Assembly: GCF_024509525.1 (NCBI RefSeq)
Contig: NZ_JAMWEM010000001.1
Span: 310,001 to 374,000 of the forward strand
Length of the DNA: 64,000 nt
Direction of reading: 5' to 3'
Source: Streptococcus suis
GTDB taxonomy: Bacteria > Bacillota > Bacilli > Lactobacillales > Streptococcaceae
Of this stretch, positions 8,224 through 16,439 are shown one piece after another. Both the position numbers and the translations under genes were made by a program. Each line of letters starts with the position of its first letter. Within the stretch, counting starts at the first letter, position 1. A model generated the notes under the pieces. The model did not search any database, was not told where the DNA came from, and was given only the letters and a program-made list of their open reading frames with translations.

Positions 8224-9204
8224 TTATGCTCTATCTCTCCAAGGTGTGGCGGTTTCCTTCAAAACCTTATTTAGTTCATCAATATTTTGGAAGCCTACTG
8301 TTCGAAGCCAATCACGAGCGGCGGCTTCGCCCTTTTCAATATAGTCCTTAACACTACCTGCCCACGTAGCCCGACCACAGAGGACACCATTAAAGTTAGC
8401 ACCTGCCTCTTTGGCAAAGACCAGGGTGTCTTGGAATAGTTTTGCTGATACTCCAGCACTGAGGTAAATATAAGGAAGCGAGGTTGCTTCATCTTGTTGC
8501 TTGAAGAAGGAGGCGGCTTCGCCCTGAGAATAGACAATCTCGCCTGTTCCAAAACCTTCTACGAATGCCATATTGACAGGGACTTCCACCTTTAAAACAT
8601 CTACTCCAAATCGCTCAGCTGAGAAGACTTTCATCGCTCCAATGACTTTATCCGGCTTCACTTTAGCATATTCTACGCTGCTTGTATCTGAAATAGTTTC
8701 ATCATAAGCTAAAATTTCCAAATAGAACGGAATATCTTCAGCCACACACTCTGATCCAATGCGCTCAATATAGGCCTGTTTTTGACGATTGACTTCCTCG
8801 TCACTATCTACATCGTAGTAAATTAGAAATTTAATAGCATCTGCTCCTGCTTCTTTCAGACGTTTAACAGACCAATCATTCAAACAATCTGGCAAGCGTG
8901 TGGTAGTAGTCGTATCGTAACCTGTCTTTTCATAAGCCAGCAAAAGACCAGTATGCTCATGAAGAACATTTGTTGCAGGAAGACCGTATTCTGGGTCTAG
9001 TAATATAGAAGACGCGTAGGGGGTTAGCTCTTCTGCGACCAATACTTTCAATTCTTCCATCTGGGCGACTGTCGGCTCGTCTGACTGGTGCTGCGCTATC
9101 AACCGCTTCAAGGCTCCTCGTTGGTCAAAGGCTAGGGCTGAGATAATCCCATTTTCATCACTCAACCTGTCCATGTACTGACGTTTTTGTGCTGTTAATG
9201 CCAT
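8224..9204 (-). CDS. lacD2: Tagatose 1,6-bisphosphate aldolase, second copy
   Basis: The 326-residue class I aldolase should split tagatose 1,6-bisphosphate (and probably fructose bisphosphate) into dihydroxyacetone phosphate and glyceraldehyde 3-phosphate. It starts [20 protein letters not shown] and contains [13 protein letters not shown] and a KVEVPVN segment, the same blocks as the lac operon aldolase at 27504-28481, to which it is clearly paralogous along its whole length. GGAGG lies before the ATG. It is the last gene of an operon with a fructose-type PTS and a PfkB kinase, which suggests a dedicated catabolic route for tagatose or a sugar that yields tagatose phosphate. Confidence 0.92.
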   Translation of the reverse strand: MALTAQKRQYMDRLSDENGIISALAFDQRGALKRLIAQHQSDEPTVAQMEELKVLVAEELTPYASSILLDPEYGLPATNVLHEHTGLLLAYEKTGYDTTTTTRLPDCLNDWSVKRLKEAGADAIKFLIYYDVDSDEEVNRQKQAYIERIGSECVAEDIPFYLEILAYDETISDTSSVEYAKVKPDKVIGAMKVFSAERFGVDVLKVEVPVNMAFVEGFGTGEIVYSQGEAASFFKQQDEATSLPYIYLSAGVSAKLFQDTLVFAKEAGANFNGVLCGRATWAGSVKDYIEKGEAAARDWLRTVGFQNIDELNKVLKETATPWRDRA

Positions 9205-9219
9205 GTTTTCCTCCGTAAC

Positions 9220-9666
9220 TTATATTTCTAAAGCTTGTTTCATTAAACCTTCTAACTCTGATGGTGTTTCTGCCACTTTAAACGCTGTCTTGAACTCTTC
9301 TCTCATCAACAACCTTGCTATCTGAGATAACAATTTCAAATGAGTTGTTCCAGATTCATCCTCTGGAATAAAGAGAGCAAGGATGTAGCGAATCAACTCA
9401 CCATCCATAGAATGCCATTCTATCCCTTGCTCTAATTTTAAAATAGCTACTCCTGGACGCTGGATAGCAGAACGCTTGGCATGCGGGATTGCGAAACCAT
9501 CCATCATTCCTGTTGTTCCTTCAGACTCTCGTTGTTTCAAGGCTGCAAAAACAGATTCGCTATTTGTCGCATAACCTGATTGGACTATCAATTCAGAAAG
9601 GTGTTGAAATACCGCATCCTGAGATGTAAATACTTGTCCGACTTCGATTAAAGATTGATGAATCAT
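9220..9666 (-). CDS. PTS fructose-family EIIA component
   Basis: This 148-residue cytoplasmic protein accepts phosphate from HPr and passes it to EIIB. The motif DGFAIPHAKR near residues 56-64 carries the phosphorylated histidine (His62), as in fructose/mannitol-type EIIA (PTS_EIIA_2). It is separated by nine bases from the EIIBC gene upstream and by 15 from lacD2 downstream, so the four genes from 12011 to 8224 are one operon. The sugar cannot be decided from EIIA alone. Confidence 0.9.
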   Translation of the reverse strand: MIHQSLIEVGQVFTSQDAVFQHLSELIVQSGYATNSESVFAALKQRESEGTTGMMDGFAIPHAKRSAIQRPGVAILKLEQGIEWHSMDGELIRYILALFIPEDESGTTHLKLLSQIARLLMREEFKTAFKVAETPSELEGLMKQALEI

Positions 9667-9675
9667 GATGAACCC

Positions 9676-11070
9676 CTATGCCTTTTCTGTTTTCATTTTT
9701 TGGATATAGCCCATAAGCACTCCTGACACAACGGCACCAATAGCGATAGCCAATACCCACATAACTGCATGTGTCACAACTGGTAGAACTAAGAATCCTC
9801 CATGTGGTGCCGGTACCTGAACATTCCACAAATAGGTCAAGATAGCTCCGATAGAAGAACCTAACATGAGGGTTGGAATGTTACGTAGTGGGTCTTTTGC
9901 AGCAAATGGGATGGCTCCCTCTGTAATATGAGTAGAACCCAAAATCAGATTCGCTAGGCCTGCATTTCTATCGTCATCACTATAGTATTTTCTAAAGACT
10001 GTAGTAGCTACAAACGTAGTCAACGGTGGGACGATACAAGCTGCAGATACACCAGCCATAAATGTTGTATTTCCTTGAGACAAGAGAGCAGTTCCTGTCA
10101 CATAAGCTGCCTTATTAACAGGTCCGCCCATATCAAAGGCACACATACAACCAACAATCGCTCCCAGTACAAATGGATTTGCATGTTCAAATGCGCCCAA
10201 CCAAGCCATCATGCTTTCATTAACCCAAGCCATCGGAGAATTAACGAGCGCCATAACCACCCCTGTACAAAACACACCAAAAACTGGATAGAGGAAAATC
10301 GCCTTTAAGCCGTCTAATGATTTAGGAAGGCCTTCAAATACTTTCATCAGAGCAAGTACAATATAACCTGCTACAAAACCACCTACAATCCCACCGAGGA
10401 AACCAGAACCACCATTTGATGCCATCAATCCTGCTACCAATCCTGCTACAAAACCTGGACGTTTGGCAATCGACTCAGCAATAAATGCTGCTAAAATTGG
10501 TGTCATCATGCCCATTGCCACTCCACCAATATCATTTTTCAAGAGGGCGGCAAACCAATTGTACTGTTCACTCTCCGAATCAAAGGAATAAATTCCAAAT
10601 AGGAAAGAAATCGCAATCAGGACACCACCTGCTACAACAAAAGGAAGCATGTGGGAGACACCATTCATCAAATGTTTGTAAATTTGACGACCGATACTTT
10701 CTGAACCATCTGTATCGCTATCTGTTTGGTTAACCTCTACTGATCCTCCTTTTATGTGCCCCTTTCCAGCCAAAGCATCTTCAACCAATTGTTCTGCTTT
10801 TCTTATTCCGTCTGCTACCGATACCTCTATGACGCGTTTTCCTGCGAAACGTTCTGCTTGAACATCTTTATCAGCTGCGATAATCACCGCATCGGCTGCC
10901 TCAATTTCTGCCTGGGTTATTGCATTTTCTATTCCGATCTGTCCATGTGTTTCCACCTTTATGGTCACACCTTTTTCTCTAGCTGCCCGTTCCAAAGCTT
11001 CCTGCGCCATAAATGTATGCGCGATTCCAGTTGGACAACCTGTCGCTGCAATCAATTTATATTGAGTCAT
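9676..11070 (-). CDS. PTS fructose-family EIIBC component
   Basis: The 464-residue permease phosphorylates and imports a hexose. The N-terminal EIIB domain has the phosphocysteine in AATGCPTGIAHT (Cys12), typical of the fructose family, which normally delivers the 1-phosphate. After a short linker near residue 120 the EIIC domain follows, with about eight to ten membrane segments (for example HMLPFVVAGGVLIAISFLFG). In the related tagatose systems of other Firmicutes, a fructose-type EIIBC imports tagatose as tagatose 1-phosphate. The surrounding kinase and tagatose-bisphosphate aldolase make that the most economical guess here, but fructose-like or galactitol-like sugars remain possible. Confidence 0.9.
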   Translation of the reverse strand: MTQYKLIAATGCPTGIAHTFMAQEALERAAREKGVTIKVETHGQIGIENAITQAEIEAADAVIIAADKDVQAERFAGKRVIEVSVADGIRKAEQLVEDALAGKGHIKGGSVEVNQTDSDTDGSESIGRQIYKHLMNGVSHMLPFVVAGGVLIAISFLFGIYSFDSESEQYNWFAALLKNDIGGVAMGMMTPILAAFIAESIAKRPGFVAGLVAGLMASNGGSGFLGGIVGGFVAGYIVLALMKVFEGLPKSLDGLKAIFLYPVFGVFCTGVVMALVNSPMAWVNESMMAWLGAFEHANPFVLGAIVGCMCAFDMGGPVNKAAYVTGTALLSQGNTTFMAGVSAACIVPPLTTFVATTVFRKYYSDDDRNAGLANLILGSTHITEGAIPFAAKDPLRNIPTLMLGSSIGAILTYLWNVQVPAPHGGFLVLPVVTHAVMWVLAIAIGAVVSGVLMGYIQKMKTEKA

Positions 11071-11087
11071 GATAAACCTCCATTTGT

Positions 11088-12011
11088 TTAATATAGAATA
11101 ATTTGTTTCTCTAATGTAGCGACATCACTAAAATCTGTAATGCCACTGCGAAAAGCGGTTGAGGCTCCTGCTGCTACACCTTTTATCAAAGCATGTTCCA
11201 CTTTTTCACCAAGCATCCAGCAAGCAAGAAATGTTCCCAACAAGGTATCTCCAGCACAGGCTGTATTGACAACCTCCCCCTTAGGTGAGGTACACCGATA
11301 AACCGACAAATCATTATCGATAAATACCGCTCCATTTTCGCCTAATGATAGCAAAACGTGTTGAGCTCCTCTGTGAATTAATCCTTTAGCATAGAAAATC
11401 GCTTCATCAATGCTAACCGAATCACAGCCAAACCATTTCGCAATTTCCTCCTCATTCGGTTTCAATAAATAAGGTTGATACCGGAGACAATCCAATATTA
11501 TCGAATCACTCACATCAAAGACAAGATGTACCTTATTTCTATGCGCAATCTGCGCAATGTTTACCAATATGCTTGATTCGACCCCACGTGGCAGACTACC
11601 CGATACAATCAAATAATCACCCGATTGTAGATCGTTAATTTTTTGAAGCAACTCTTGTTGAGCACTTTGTCCAACTACAGGACCTTTATTGACCTGTTTA
11701 AATTCTTCTCCTGTAGCATTTACTTTCGTAAAGACATTGATACGCGTAAAACCTTCTACTTCTACAAAATCTGTTGCAATCTCCTCGGAAGCCAGTGTAT
11801 CCGAAATGAATTTCCCTGTAAATCCTGCGGCAAACCCCAAGGCGGTAGAATCTATCCCTAACTCTTTCATAATCAAGGAAACATTTACGCCTTTTCCATT
11901 TGCCTGAATGTCATCTGATAGCGTCCGATTTACTTTTCCATCTTCCAGATGTTCTGTTTCAATAAAAAGGTCAATAGCTAAATTCATCGTACAAGTATAA
12001 ATACTTGGCAT
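11088..12011 (-). CDS. PfkB-family sugar-phosphate kinase (tagatose-phosphate / 1-phosphofructokinase type)
   Basis: The 307-residue kinase should add a second phosphate to the imported hexose phosphate. It has the PfkB N-terminal region (NLAIDLFIE...GKGVNVSLIMKELG) and the C-terminal signature with the catalytic aspartate. That signature reads NTACAGDTLLGTF; the residue before AGD is Cys where most relatives have Gly. I chose the ATG at 12011, which has AGGAGG upstream; an in-frame start at 12059 lies within the regulatory region. It is the first gene of the PTS operon, facing an RpiR regulator. Tagatose 1-phosphate kinase and LacC-like tagatose 6-phosphate kinase activities cannot be separated by eye. 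Confidence 0.88.
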   Translation of the reverse strand: MPSIYTCTMNLAIDLFIETEHLEDGKVNRTLSDDIQANGKGVNVSLIMKELGIDSTALGFAAGFTGKFISDTLASEEIATDFVEVEGFTRINVFTKVNATGEEFKQVNKGPVVGQSAQQELLQKINDLQSGDYLIVSGSLPRGVESSILVNIAQIAHRNKVHLVFDVSDSIILDCLRYQPYLLKPNEEEIAKWFGCDSVSIDEAIFYAKGLIHRGAQHVLLSLGENGAVFIDNDLSVYRCTSPKGEVVNTACAGDTLLGTFLACWMLGEKVEHALIKGVAAGASTAFRSGITDFSDVATLEKQIILY

Positions 12012-12042
12012 AACGTCCCTCCTATTGAGTTTTCCATTTATA

Positions 12043-12079
12043 TTTTGTATACTTATCATAACACTTTCGTTTTGTATAC
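12043..12079. promoter_or_regulatory. Pair of direct TTTTGTATAC repeats, candidate RpiR operator
   Basis: TTTTGTATAC occurs at 12043-12052 and again at 12070-12079, 27 bases apart, in the 114-base divergent interval between the kinase and the RpiR gene. GTATAC is itself a palindrome. The location and repetition suggest regulator binding; no experiment is implied. Confidence 0.5.
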
Positions 12080-12125
12080 GTTTTCCATTTTAACAATGAT
12101 TTAGAAAAACTTTTCAGAGGTGGCT

Positions 12126-12878
12126 ATGGGACAACAAAAATTAACAGAAACAGAAGAGTTTGTGTGGCAATACATTACACATAATTTCAGCGAGGTTTCC
12201 AAATTGACGATTTCAGAATTGAGTGAAATGGCCAGTGTATCAAATGCAACTATTACTCGAACCTTGCAGAAAAAAGGCTATTCTGGCTTTTCTGAGTTTA
12301 AGCACGATGTCCAATTTAATAAACAAACCAATCTAAGTGTTTTGGAAGATGACCAATTAACAAAGGATACAAAGCGCTCAATACTAAAAAGTTATCAAGA
12401 AGTGACCAGAACCCTCAATATGCTAGATGTCATTACCATCGGAAAAGCGGTAGAATGCCTAACGCAAGCCAAACGAATCATTATTTTTGCGCGTGGTTTT
12501 TCCGAACTCTTAGCCAATGAAATTATGATTAAACTCCAACTCTTAGACAAGAGGTGCGAGTTATACACTGATCCAAATATCATTCGCCTTATTAGTCAAA
12601 GACTGTCCAACGAGGACACTGTCCTGTTTATCTCTTTAAACGGTGAAACACTCGAACTCATTGAAGCTGCCCAAAGCTGTCGTACAAGATCAGTGCCGAC
12701 CATCCTCATCTCTGCCAATCAAACCGGAACTCTCTCGTACTATACGGAGCATAAATTATTCGGCTTCAAATCGGAACTTTCCTATTTTCCTGATTTCGAG
12801 GTGCATTCCAGACTTCCCTTATCCGTCATTGCTCGGCTATTGCTAGATATCTACGCAGCTAGTCAGGTTACCAAATAA
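12126..12878 (+). CDS. RpiR/MurR-family transcriptional regulator
   Basis: The 250-residue protein has an N-terminal RpiR helix-turn-helix (residues 1-75; LTISELSEMASVSNATITRTLQKKGYSGFSEFK) and a C-terminal SIS sugar-phosphate-binding domain starting near residue 105. Such regulators sense phosphosugars and control the adjacent catabolic operon, here the divergently transcribed kinase-PTS-aldolase genes. The ATG at 12126 has AGAGG five bases upstream; a GTG at 12120 is in frame but too near that site. It ends in a bidirectional terminator shared with hisS. Confidence 0.9.
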   Translation: MGQQKLTETEEFVWQYITHNFSEVSKLTISELSEMASVSNATITRTLQKKGYSGFSEFKHDVQFNKQTNLSVLEDDQLTKDTKRSILKSYQEVTRTLNMLDVITIGKAVECLTQAKRIIIFARGFSELLANEIMIKLQLLDKRCELYTDPNIIRLISQRLSNEDTVLFISLNGETLELIEAAQSCRTRSVPTILISANQTGTLSYYTEHKLFGFKSELSYFPDFEVHSRLPLSVIARLLLDIYAASQVTK

Positions 12879-12897
12879 CAAATTCTAGATTACACAA

Positions 12898-12928
12898 AAA
12901 AGAAAAGGCTTTGTTGGCCTTTTCTTTT
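12898..12928. terminator. Bidirectional terminator between rpiR-type gene and hisS
   Basis: AAGAAAAGGC pairs with GCCTTTTCTT around a TTTGTTG-type loop. A run of As on the left and Ts on the right allows it to serve both convergent genes. Confidence 0.85.
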
Positions 12929-12932
12929 CATT

Positions 12933-14213
12933 CTAACCTGTGATTGATTGGTAAACACTTGCAAAATCTGTTTTAAGTGTTTCCAAGCTTGTTTCAACTT
13001 GACTTCTTGTCTGGTTATTTTTAACCACCACCTGTCCAGATTCAATCTCGCTACCACCAAGTGTGATAATGGTCTTAGCTCCAAAAACATCTGCTGACTT
13101 AAACTGGGCCTTGAGCTTGCGGTCCAGATAGTCACGCTCTGCACGGAAACCTTGCTTGCGAATGGCTTGAACAAGATCAAGCGCTCCGCCATTGGCCTCC
13201 TGACCCAAAACTGCGATGTAAACATCTAACTGGGTGTCGAGAGGGAGCTCGATGCCTTGCTTTTCAAGGACTAGGATGAGGCGTTCAATCCCCATACCAA
13301 AGCCAAAACCAGCGGTTTCTGGCCCACCGAAATAAGACACCAGGCCGTCGTAGCGACCACCAGCACAGATGGTCAGGTCATTGCCACCCACCTCTGTCAT
13401 AAACTCGAAAATAGTATGGTTGTAGTAGTCCAGACCGCGTACCATGTTGGTATCAATGGTGTAAGCAATCCCCAAACTGTCCAGCATGGACTTGACTGCT
13501 TCAAAGTGGGCTGTACTTTCAGCGTCCAGATAGTCCAAGATAGACGGTGCATTTTCCACCGCAATCTTGTCTTCTTTTTCCTTGGAATCCAAAACACGCA
13601 AGGGATTTTCTTCCAAACGACGCTGGCTATCCTTGGACAGCCGGTCCTTGAGCGGTGTCAGATAATCAATCAAGGCCTGGCGATAAGCAGCACGGCTCTC
13701 TGGATTGCCCAGACTGTTGAGGTGCAGGCGGATGTCCTTAATCCCCAGCTCCTCAAAGAAGTGATAGGCCATGGCAATGGTTTCTACGTCTGTCGCTGGG
13801 TTATTGGAACCAAAACACTCCACTCCAATCTGGTGGAACTGACGGAGACGACCTGCCTGCGGACGCTCATAGCGGAACATTGGACCCATGTAATAGAATT
13901 TAGCTGGCTTTTGTACTTCTGGGGCAAAGAGCTTATTTTCTACATAAGAACGAACAACCGGTGCCGTCCCTTCTGGACGTAGGGTGATATGGCGGTCGCC
14001 CTTGTCATAGAAATCATACATTTCCTTGGTCACAATGTCTGTGGTATCCCCAACTGAGCGACTGATCACCTCGTAATGCTCGAAAATCGGTGTGCGAATC
14101 TCGGCGTAATTGTACTGTTTGAAAATACTACGAGCAAAGTTTTCCACGTATTGCCACTTGGCCGTGTCCTGCGGTAGTAAATCTTGCGTTCCTTTGGGTT
14201 TTTGTAGTTTCAT
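12933..14213 (-). CDS. hisS: Histidine-tRNA ligase
   Basis: The 426-residue class II synthetase charges tRNA-His with histidine in the cytoplasm. Family motifs are clear: [10 protein letters not shown] at the N-terminus, motif 2 [21 protein letters not shown], the histidine-specific [12 protein letters not shown], and motif 3 [10 protein letters not shown] near the end of the catalytic core, followed by the anticodon-binding domain. Upstream lies an extended -10 promoter and a 120-base leader with a hairpin but no T-box signature. It faces away from rpmF. Confidence 0.97.
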   Translation of the reverse strand: MKLQKPKGTQDLLPQDTAKWQYVENFARSIFKQYNYAEIRTPIFEHYEVISRSVGDTTDIVTKEMYDFYDKGDRHITLRPEGTAPVVRSYVENKLFAPEVQKPAKFYYMGPMFRYERPQAGRLRQFHQIGVECFGSNNPATDVETIAMAYHFFEELGIKDIRLHLNSLGNPESRAAYRQALIDYLTPLKDRLSKDSQRRLEENPLRVLDSKEKEDKIAVENAPSILDYLDAESTAHFEAVKSMLDSLGIAYTIDTNMVRGLDYYNHTIFEFMTEVGGNDLTICAGGRYDGLVSYFGGPETAGFGFGMGIERLILVLEKQGIELPLDTQLDVYIAVLGQEANGGALDLVQAIRKQGFRAERDYLDRKLKAQFKSADVFGAKTIITLGGSEIESGQVVVKNNQTRSQVETSLETLKTDFASVYQSITG

Positions 14214-14236
14214 ACTAAAGTGTATAAAGCCAACTT

Positions 14237-14258
14237 ATATCAATCGAATATCAATCGA
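14237..14258. repeat. Tandem 11-bp duplication in the hisS leader
   Basis: ATATCAATCGA is present twice head to tail, 24 bases before the hisS start on the minus strand. It may be a simple slippage duplication. Confidence 0.7.
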
Positions 14259-14289
14259 AGTTGTGCTTATTCCTTTCCAAATTAAGTCA

Positions 14290-14319
14290 TAAGGGCTCAA
14301 ACTCTACCAGTCGAGCCTT
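14290..14319 (-). promoter_or_regulatory. Hairpin in the hisS leader
   Basis: On the minus strand CAAGGCTC pairs with GAGCCCTT around a 14-base loop. There is no T tract after it and no T-box sequence (AGGGTGG), so it is a stem of unknown purpose in the transcript leader. Confidence 0.35.
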
Positions 14320-14331
14320 GCAATCCTCCTT

Positions 14332-14340
14332 ATTTTACCA
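14332..14340 (-). promoter_or_regulatory. Extended -10 promoter of hisS
   Basis: TGG directly precedes TAAAAT on the minus strand, about 120 bases before the hisS start. The -35 region is weak. Confidence 0.5.
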
Positions 14341-14389
14341 TAAATGCTCTGCTATTTGCCAAAAAAGTGAAAAAAATCTGTCAAGTAAC

Positions 14390-14418
14390 TTTACTTTACA
14401 AAAAACTTTTGTTATACT
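14390..14418 (+). promoter_or_regulatory. Promoter of rpmF-rpmG
   Basis: TTTACT (14390-14395) and TATACT (14413-14418) are spaced 17 bases apart, and TGT before the -10 makes it an extended promoter. Confidence 0.75.
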
Positions 14419-14499
14419 GTTAAAGTTGACGAAAGTCATACGCACTATTTTTAGATTTAAAAGGGGCTTGGCCCTGACATTTAATGGAGGAAGAAAGAA

Positions 14500-14682
14500 A
14501 TGGCAGTACCTGCACGTCGCACTTCAAAAGCGAAGAAAAACAAACGTCGTACTCACTATAAAGTAGCAGCTCCAACTGTGAAATTTGATGAAACTACTGG
14601 AGATTACTCACGTTCACACCGTGTATCTTTGAAAGGATACTACAAAGGACGTAAAATCGCTAAGGCTGCTTCAGCTGAATAA
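14500..14682 (+). CDS. rpmF: 50S ribosomal protein L32
   Basis: The 60-residue protein ([20 protein letters not shown]) is a small component of the large ribosomal subunit. It has no cysteines, so it is the zinc-independent form that lacks the CxxC ribbon. GGAGGAAG precedes the ATG. It is followed 15 bases later by rpmG, with which it forms a transcription unit. Confidence 0.97.
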
Positions 14683-14697
14683 TAGAAGGGAGATACC

Positions 14698-14847
14698 ATG
14701 CGCGTAAATATTACACTTGAACACAAAGAATCTGGTGAGCGTTTGTACCTTACTTCAAAAAACAAACGTAACACTCCAGACCGCCTTCAATTGAAAAAAT
14801 ACTCACCAAAATTGCGTAAGCACGTGATTTTTACTGAAGTTAAGTAA
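14698..14847 (+). CDS. rpmG: 50S ribosomal protein L33
   Basis: The 49-residue protein starts [20 protein letters not shown] and ends VIFTEVK. It has no cysteines and is therefore a zinc-independent L33. AAGGGAGAT lies before the ATG. The 3' end of this gene is duplicated at 16282-16302, where it reads IFTDVK and stop, showing that the gene end was used as an integration target by the cad-bearing insert that follows. Confidence 0.96.
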   Translation: MRVNITLEHKESGERLYLTSKNKRNTPDRLQLKKYSPKLRKHVIFTEVK

Positions 14848-14953
14848 GGGGTTCACTACACGTCATTAGACGTCAAAACATTGATTTAAAGCGATTTTTG
14901 AATTTTTGAAGTTCACTACATTGCAGTATAAATCAATAAGAACTCTACCTTTT
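14827..14953. repeat. Direct repeat at rpmG 3' end, left attachment-like copy
   Basis: The last seven codons of rpmG and about 105 following bases match 16282-16410, including the blocks TTCACTACACGTCA, AAGCGATTTTTGAA and ACATTGCAGTA. The two copies are diverged (roughly three quarters identical by eye), and in the same orientation. This is the arrangement left by an element that inserts at the gene's end and restores it. Confidence 0.75.
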
Positions 14954-14994
14954 ACTCTGCCTTTTTAGATGAATTATCATTTGATATTGAAGTT

Positions 14995-15030
14995 AAGCCC
15001 TACTATCATTTCGATGGCAGGGCTTTTTTA
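14995..15030 (+). terminator. Terminator before the cad promoter
   Basis: AAGCCCT pairs with AGGGCTT, with further partial pairing inside, followed by TTTTTT on the plus strand. It would stop rpmFG transcripts from entering the cad genes. Confidence 0.75.
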
Positions 15031-15075
15031 TATTTGGTATGCTAACTTCTTATCTATATTTTGGTGGAGCTGAAG

Positions 15076-15104
15076 TTGACATCTACAAAGTTTAATGTTA
15101 AAAT
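15076..15104 (+). promoter_or_regulatory. Promoter of cadDC
   Basis: A consensus TTGACA (15076-15081), a 17-base spacer, and TAAAAT (15099-15104) preceded by TGT make a strong promoter. Confidence 0.85.
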
Positions 15105-15105
15105 T

Positions 15106-15127
15106 CATTCAAAAATATATTTGAATG
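15106..15127. promoter_or_regulatory. CadC operator
   Basis: A perfect dyad, CATTCAAA and TTTGAATG around six AT bases, starts directly after the -10 box. It fits the ATTCAAA/TTTGAAT-type sites bound by CadC/ArsR-family repressors, so CadC should block this promoter until metal binds. Confidence 0.8.
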
Positions 15128-15136
15128 AGGTGTTTA

Positions 15137-15751
15137 ATGATTCAAAATGTTGTTACTTCAATAATCCTGTATTCTGGGACAGCCGTAGACTTACTTATTA
15201 TCCTAATGTTATTTTTTGCCAAAAGAAAAAGCAGAAAAGACATCATTAACATCTATTTAGGACAATTTCTAGGCTCTGTTAGTCTAATATTGCTAAGTTT
15301 GCTTTTTGCATTTGTCTTAAATTATATTCCTAGTAAAGAGATTTTAGGTTTGCTCGGTTTGATTCCAATTTTCCTAGGCCTCAAAGTTTTGCTTTTAGGA
15401 GATTCTGATGGAGAAGCTATTGCCAAAGAAGGTTTGAGCAAAGATAATAAAAACCTGATTTTTCTAGTCGCTATGATTACTTTTGCAAGTTGTGGCGCTG
15501 ACAATATTGGTGTCTTTGTCCCATATTTTACCACCTTAAATTTAGCGAATTTGATAGTGACTTTACTTACTTTTCTAGTCATGATTTATCTCTTGGTTTT
15601 CTCTGCCCAAAAATTGGCACAAGTCCCTTCTGTTGGAGAAACTTTGGAAAAATATAGCAGATGGTTTATTGCCGTTGTTTATTTAGGATTGGGGATATAT
15701 ATCCTGATTGAAAACAACAGCTTTGACATGCTATGGACTGTGTTAGGCTAG
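15137..15751 (+). CDS. cadD: Cadmium resistance transporter CadD
   Basis: The 204-residue membrane protein exports or sequesters cadmium. It starts MIQNVVTSIILYSGTAVDLL and has about five or six membrane segments; the motif TFASCGADNIGVFVPYF with a cysteine in the fourth segment is characteristic of the CadD family. I chose the ATG at 15137, with GAGG ahead of it; a start four codons earlier lies inside the operator region. cadC follows 11 bases after the stop codon. Confidence 0.9.
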   Translation: MIQNVVTSIILYSGTAVDLLIILMLFFAKRKSRKDIINIYLGQFLGSVSLILLSLLFAFVLNYIPSKEILGLLGLIPIFLGLKVLLLGDSDGEAIAKEGLSKDNKNLIFLVAMITFASCGADNIGVFVPYFTTLNLANLIVTLLTFLVMIYLLVFSAQKLAQVPSVGETLEKYSRWFIAVVYLGLGIYILIENNSFDMLWTVLG

Positions 15752-15762
15752 GAGAAAAAATT

Positions 15763-16101
15763 ATGAAAAAAGATAGTATCTGTCAAGTGGATGTTATTAA
15801 TCAACAAAATGTTACAACCGCAACGAACTACCTTGAAAAGGAAAAAGTTCAAAAATCACTTCGCATTTTATCAAAGTTTACCGATAATAAACAGATAAAT
15901 ATCATCTTTTATCTCCTTGCTGTTGAAGAACTCTGTGTCTGCGATATAGCCTGTTTACTAAATCTCAGTATGGCATCTGCCTCCCACCATCTTCGTAAAC
16001 TAGCCAATCAAAACATCTTGGACACTAGAAGAGAGGGGAAAATTATATATTATTTTATAAAAGATGAGGAAATTAGAGATTTTTTTAATCAACTAGGATA
16101 A
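15763..16101 (+). CDS. cadC: Metal-responsive ArsR/SmtB repressor CadC
   Basis: The 112-residue winged-helix protein represses the cad operon and releases DNA on binding Cd, Pb or Zn. The ELCVCDIACLL segment provides Cys58 and Cys60 and the N-terminus provides Cys7, matching the thiolate metal site of staphylococcal CadC; the fourth ligand position, 11, is not Cys. The recognition helix is MASASHHLRKLANQ. GGAGAAAAAATT precedes the ATG; an upstream in-frame ATG overlaps cadD and lacks this site. Confidence 0.9.
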   Translation: MKKDSICQVDVINQQNVTTATNYLEKEKVQKSLRILSKFTDNKQINIIFYLLAVEELCVCDIACLLNLSMASASHHLRKLANQNILDTRREGKIIYYFIKDEEIRDFFNQLG

Positions 16102-16103
16102 CA

Positions 16104-16190
16104 ATGGATACTTACGCTGAATTAGCACCTCAACGAATGTTAGAAGTTGTGGGTATTTATCTTGAAAAGATTGCTGAACTAACGCAATAA
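16104..16190 (+). pseudogene. Possible C-terminal remnant of a tyrosine integrase
   Basis: The 28-codon frame reads MDTYAELAPQRMLEVVGIYL and ends AELTQ. The opening resembles the region around the active-site tyrosine (T-M-x-x-Y-A-x-L) at the C-terminus of phage-type integrases, where only 20-30 residues follow the tyrosine. It lies 90 bases before the right rpmG repeat, where the integrase of such elements normally sits. The rest of the gene is gone, and cadC overlaps where it would be. The match is short, so this is a suggestion only. Confidence 0.4.
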
Positions 16191-16281
16191 CTACTCTACC
16201 ATTCACTCTACCTTTTGCTAAGGAACATTACAAAAACGTTGATATATAAATGTTTCTAACAGCTAAAATAGACAATACTTA

Positions 16282-16410
16282 ATCTTTACTGATGTGAAAT
16301 AGGGATTCACTACACGTCAATAGACGGTAGAAACCTTGATTTTAAGCGATTTTTGAAAGATGCACTTTCATTACATTGCAGTACAAATCAGTCGAATCAC
16401 TACCTTTTTT
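16282..16410. repeat. Direct repeat of rpmG 3' end, right attachment-like copy
   Basis: It opens with codons for IFTDVK and a TAG stop, a variant of the L33 end IFTEVK, and continues with the same sequence as 14848-14953. The partner of the left copy, it marks the right edge of the cad insert. Short CTCTACC-rich motifs at about 16193-16220 also echo 14942-14960. Confidence 0.75.
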
Positions 16411-16439
16411 GAAATAAGATTTTGATTCGGATAAGTAAT

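Larger units (their letters stand above)
14954..16281 (+). mobile_element. Cadmium-resistance insert at rpmG (decayed integrative element)
   Basis: The 1.3-kb segment lies between the two copies of the rpmG 3' end. It holds a terminator, cadD, cadC and a 28-codon frame resembling the tail of a tyrosine recombinase, next to the right repeat. No complete integrase, relaxase or replication gene is present, so it would be a non-autonomous remnant (CIME-like). Integration at rpmG 3' ends is known for some streptococcal integrative elements; that this is one is inferred from the duplicated gene end. Confidence 0.65.

Noticed and set aside
12890-13225. 111-codon frame overlapping the hisS 3' end
   Set aside because: It is a different frame of hisS that continues through the terminator hairpin.
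13416-13982. 188-codon frame antisense to hisS
   Set aside because: Shadow of the hisS reading frame; no ribosome site or recognisable domain.
14214-14337. T-box riboswitch for hisS
   Set aside because: The leader has a hairpin but neither the AGGGTGG T-box motif nor a terminator/antiterminator pair.
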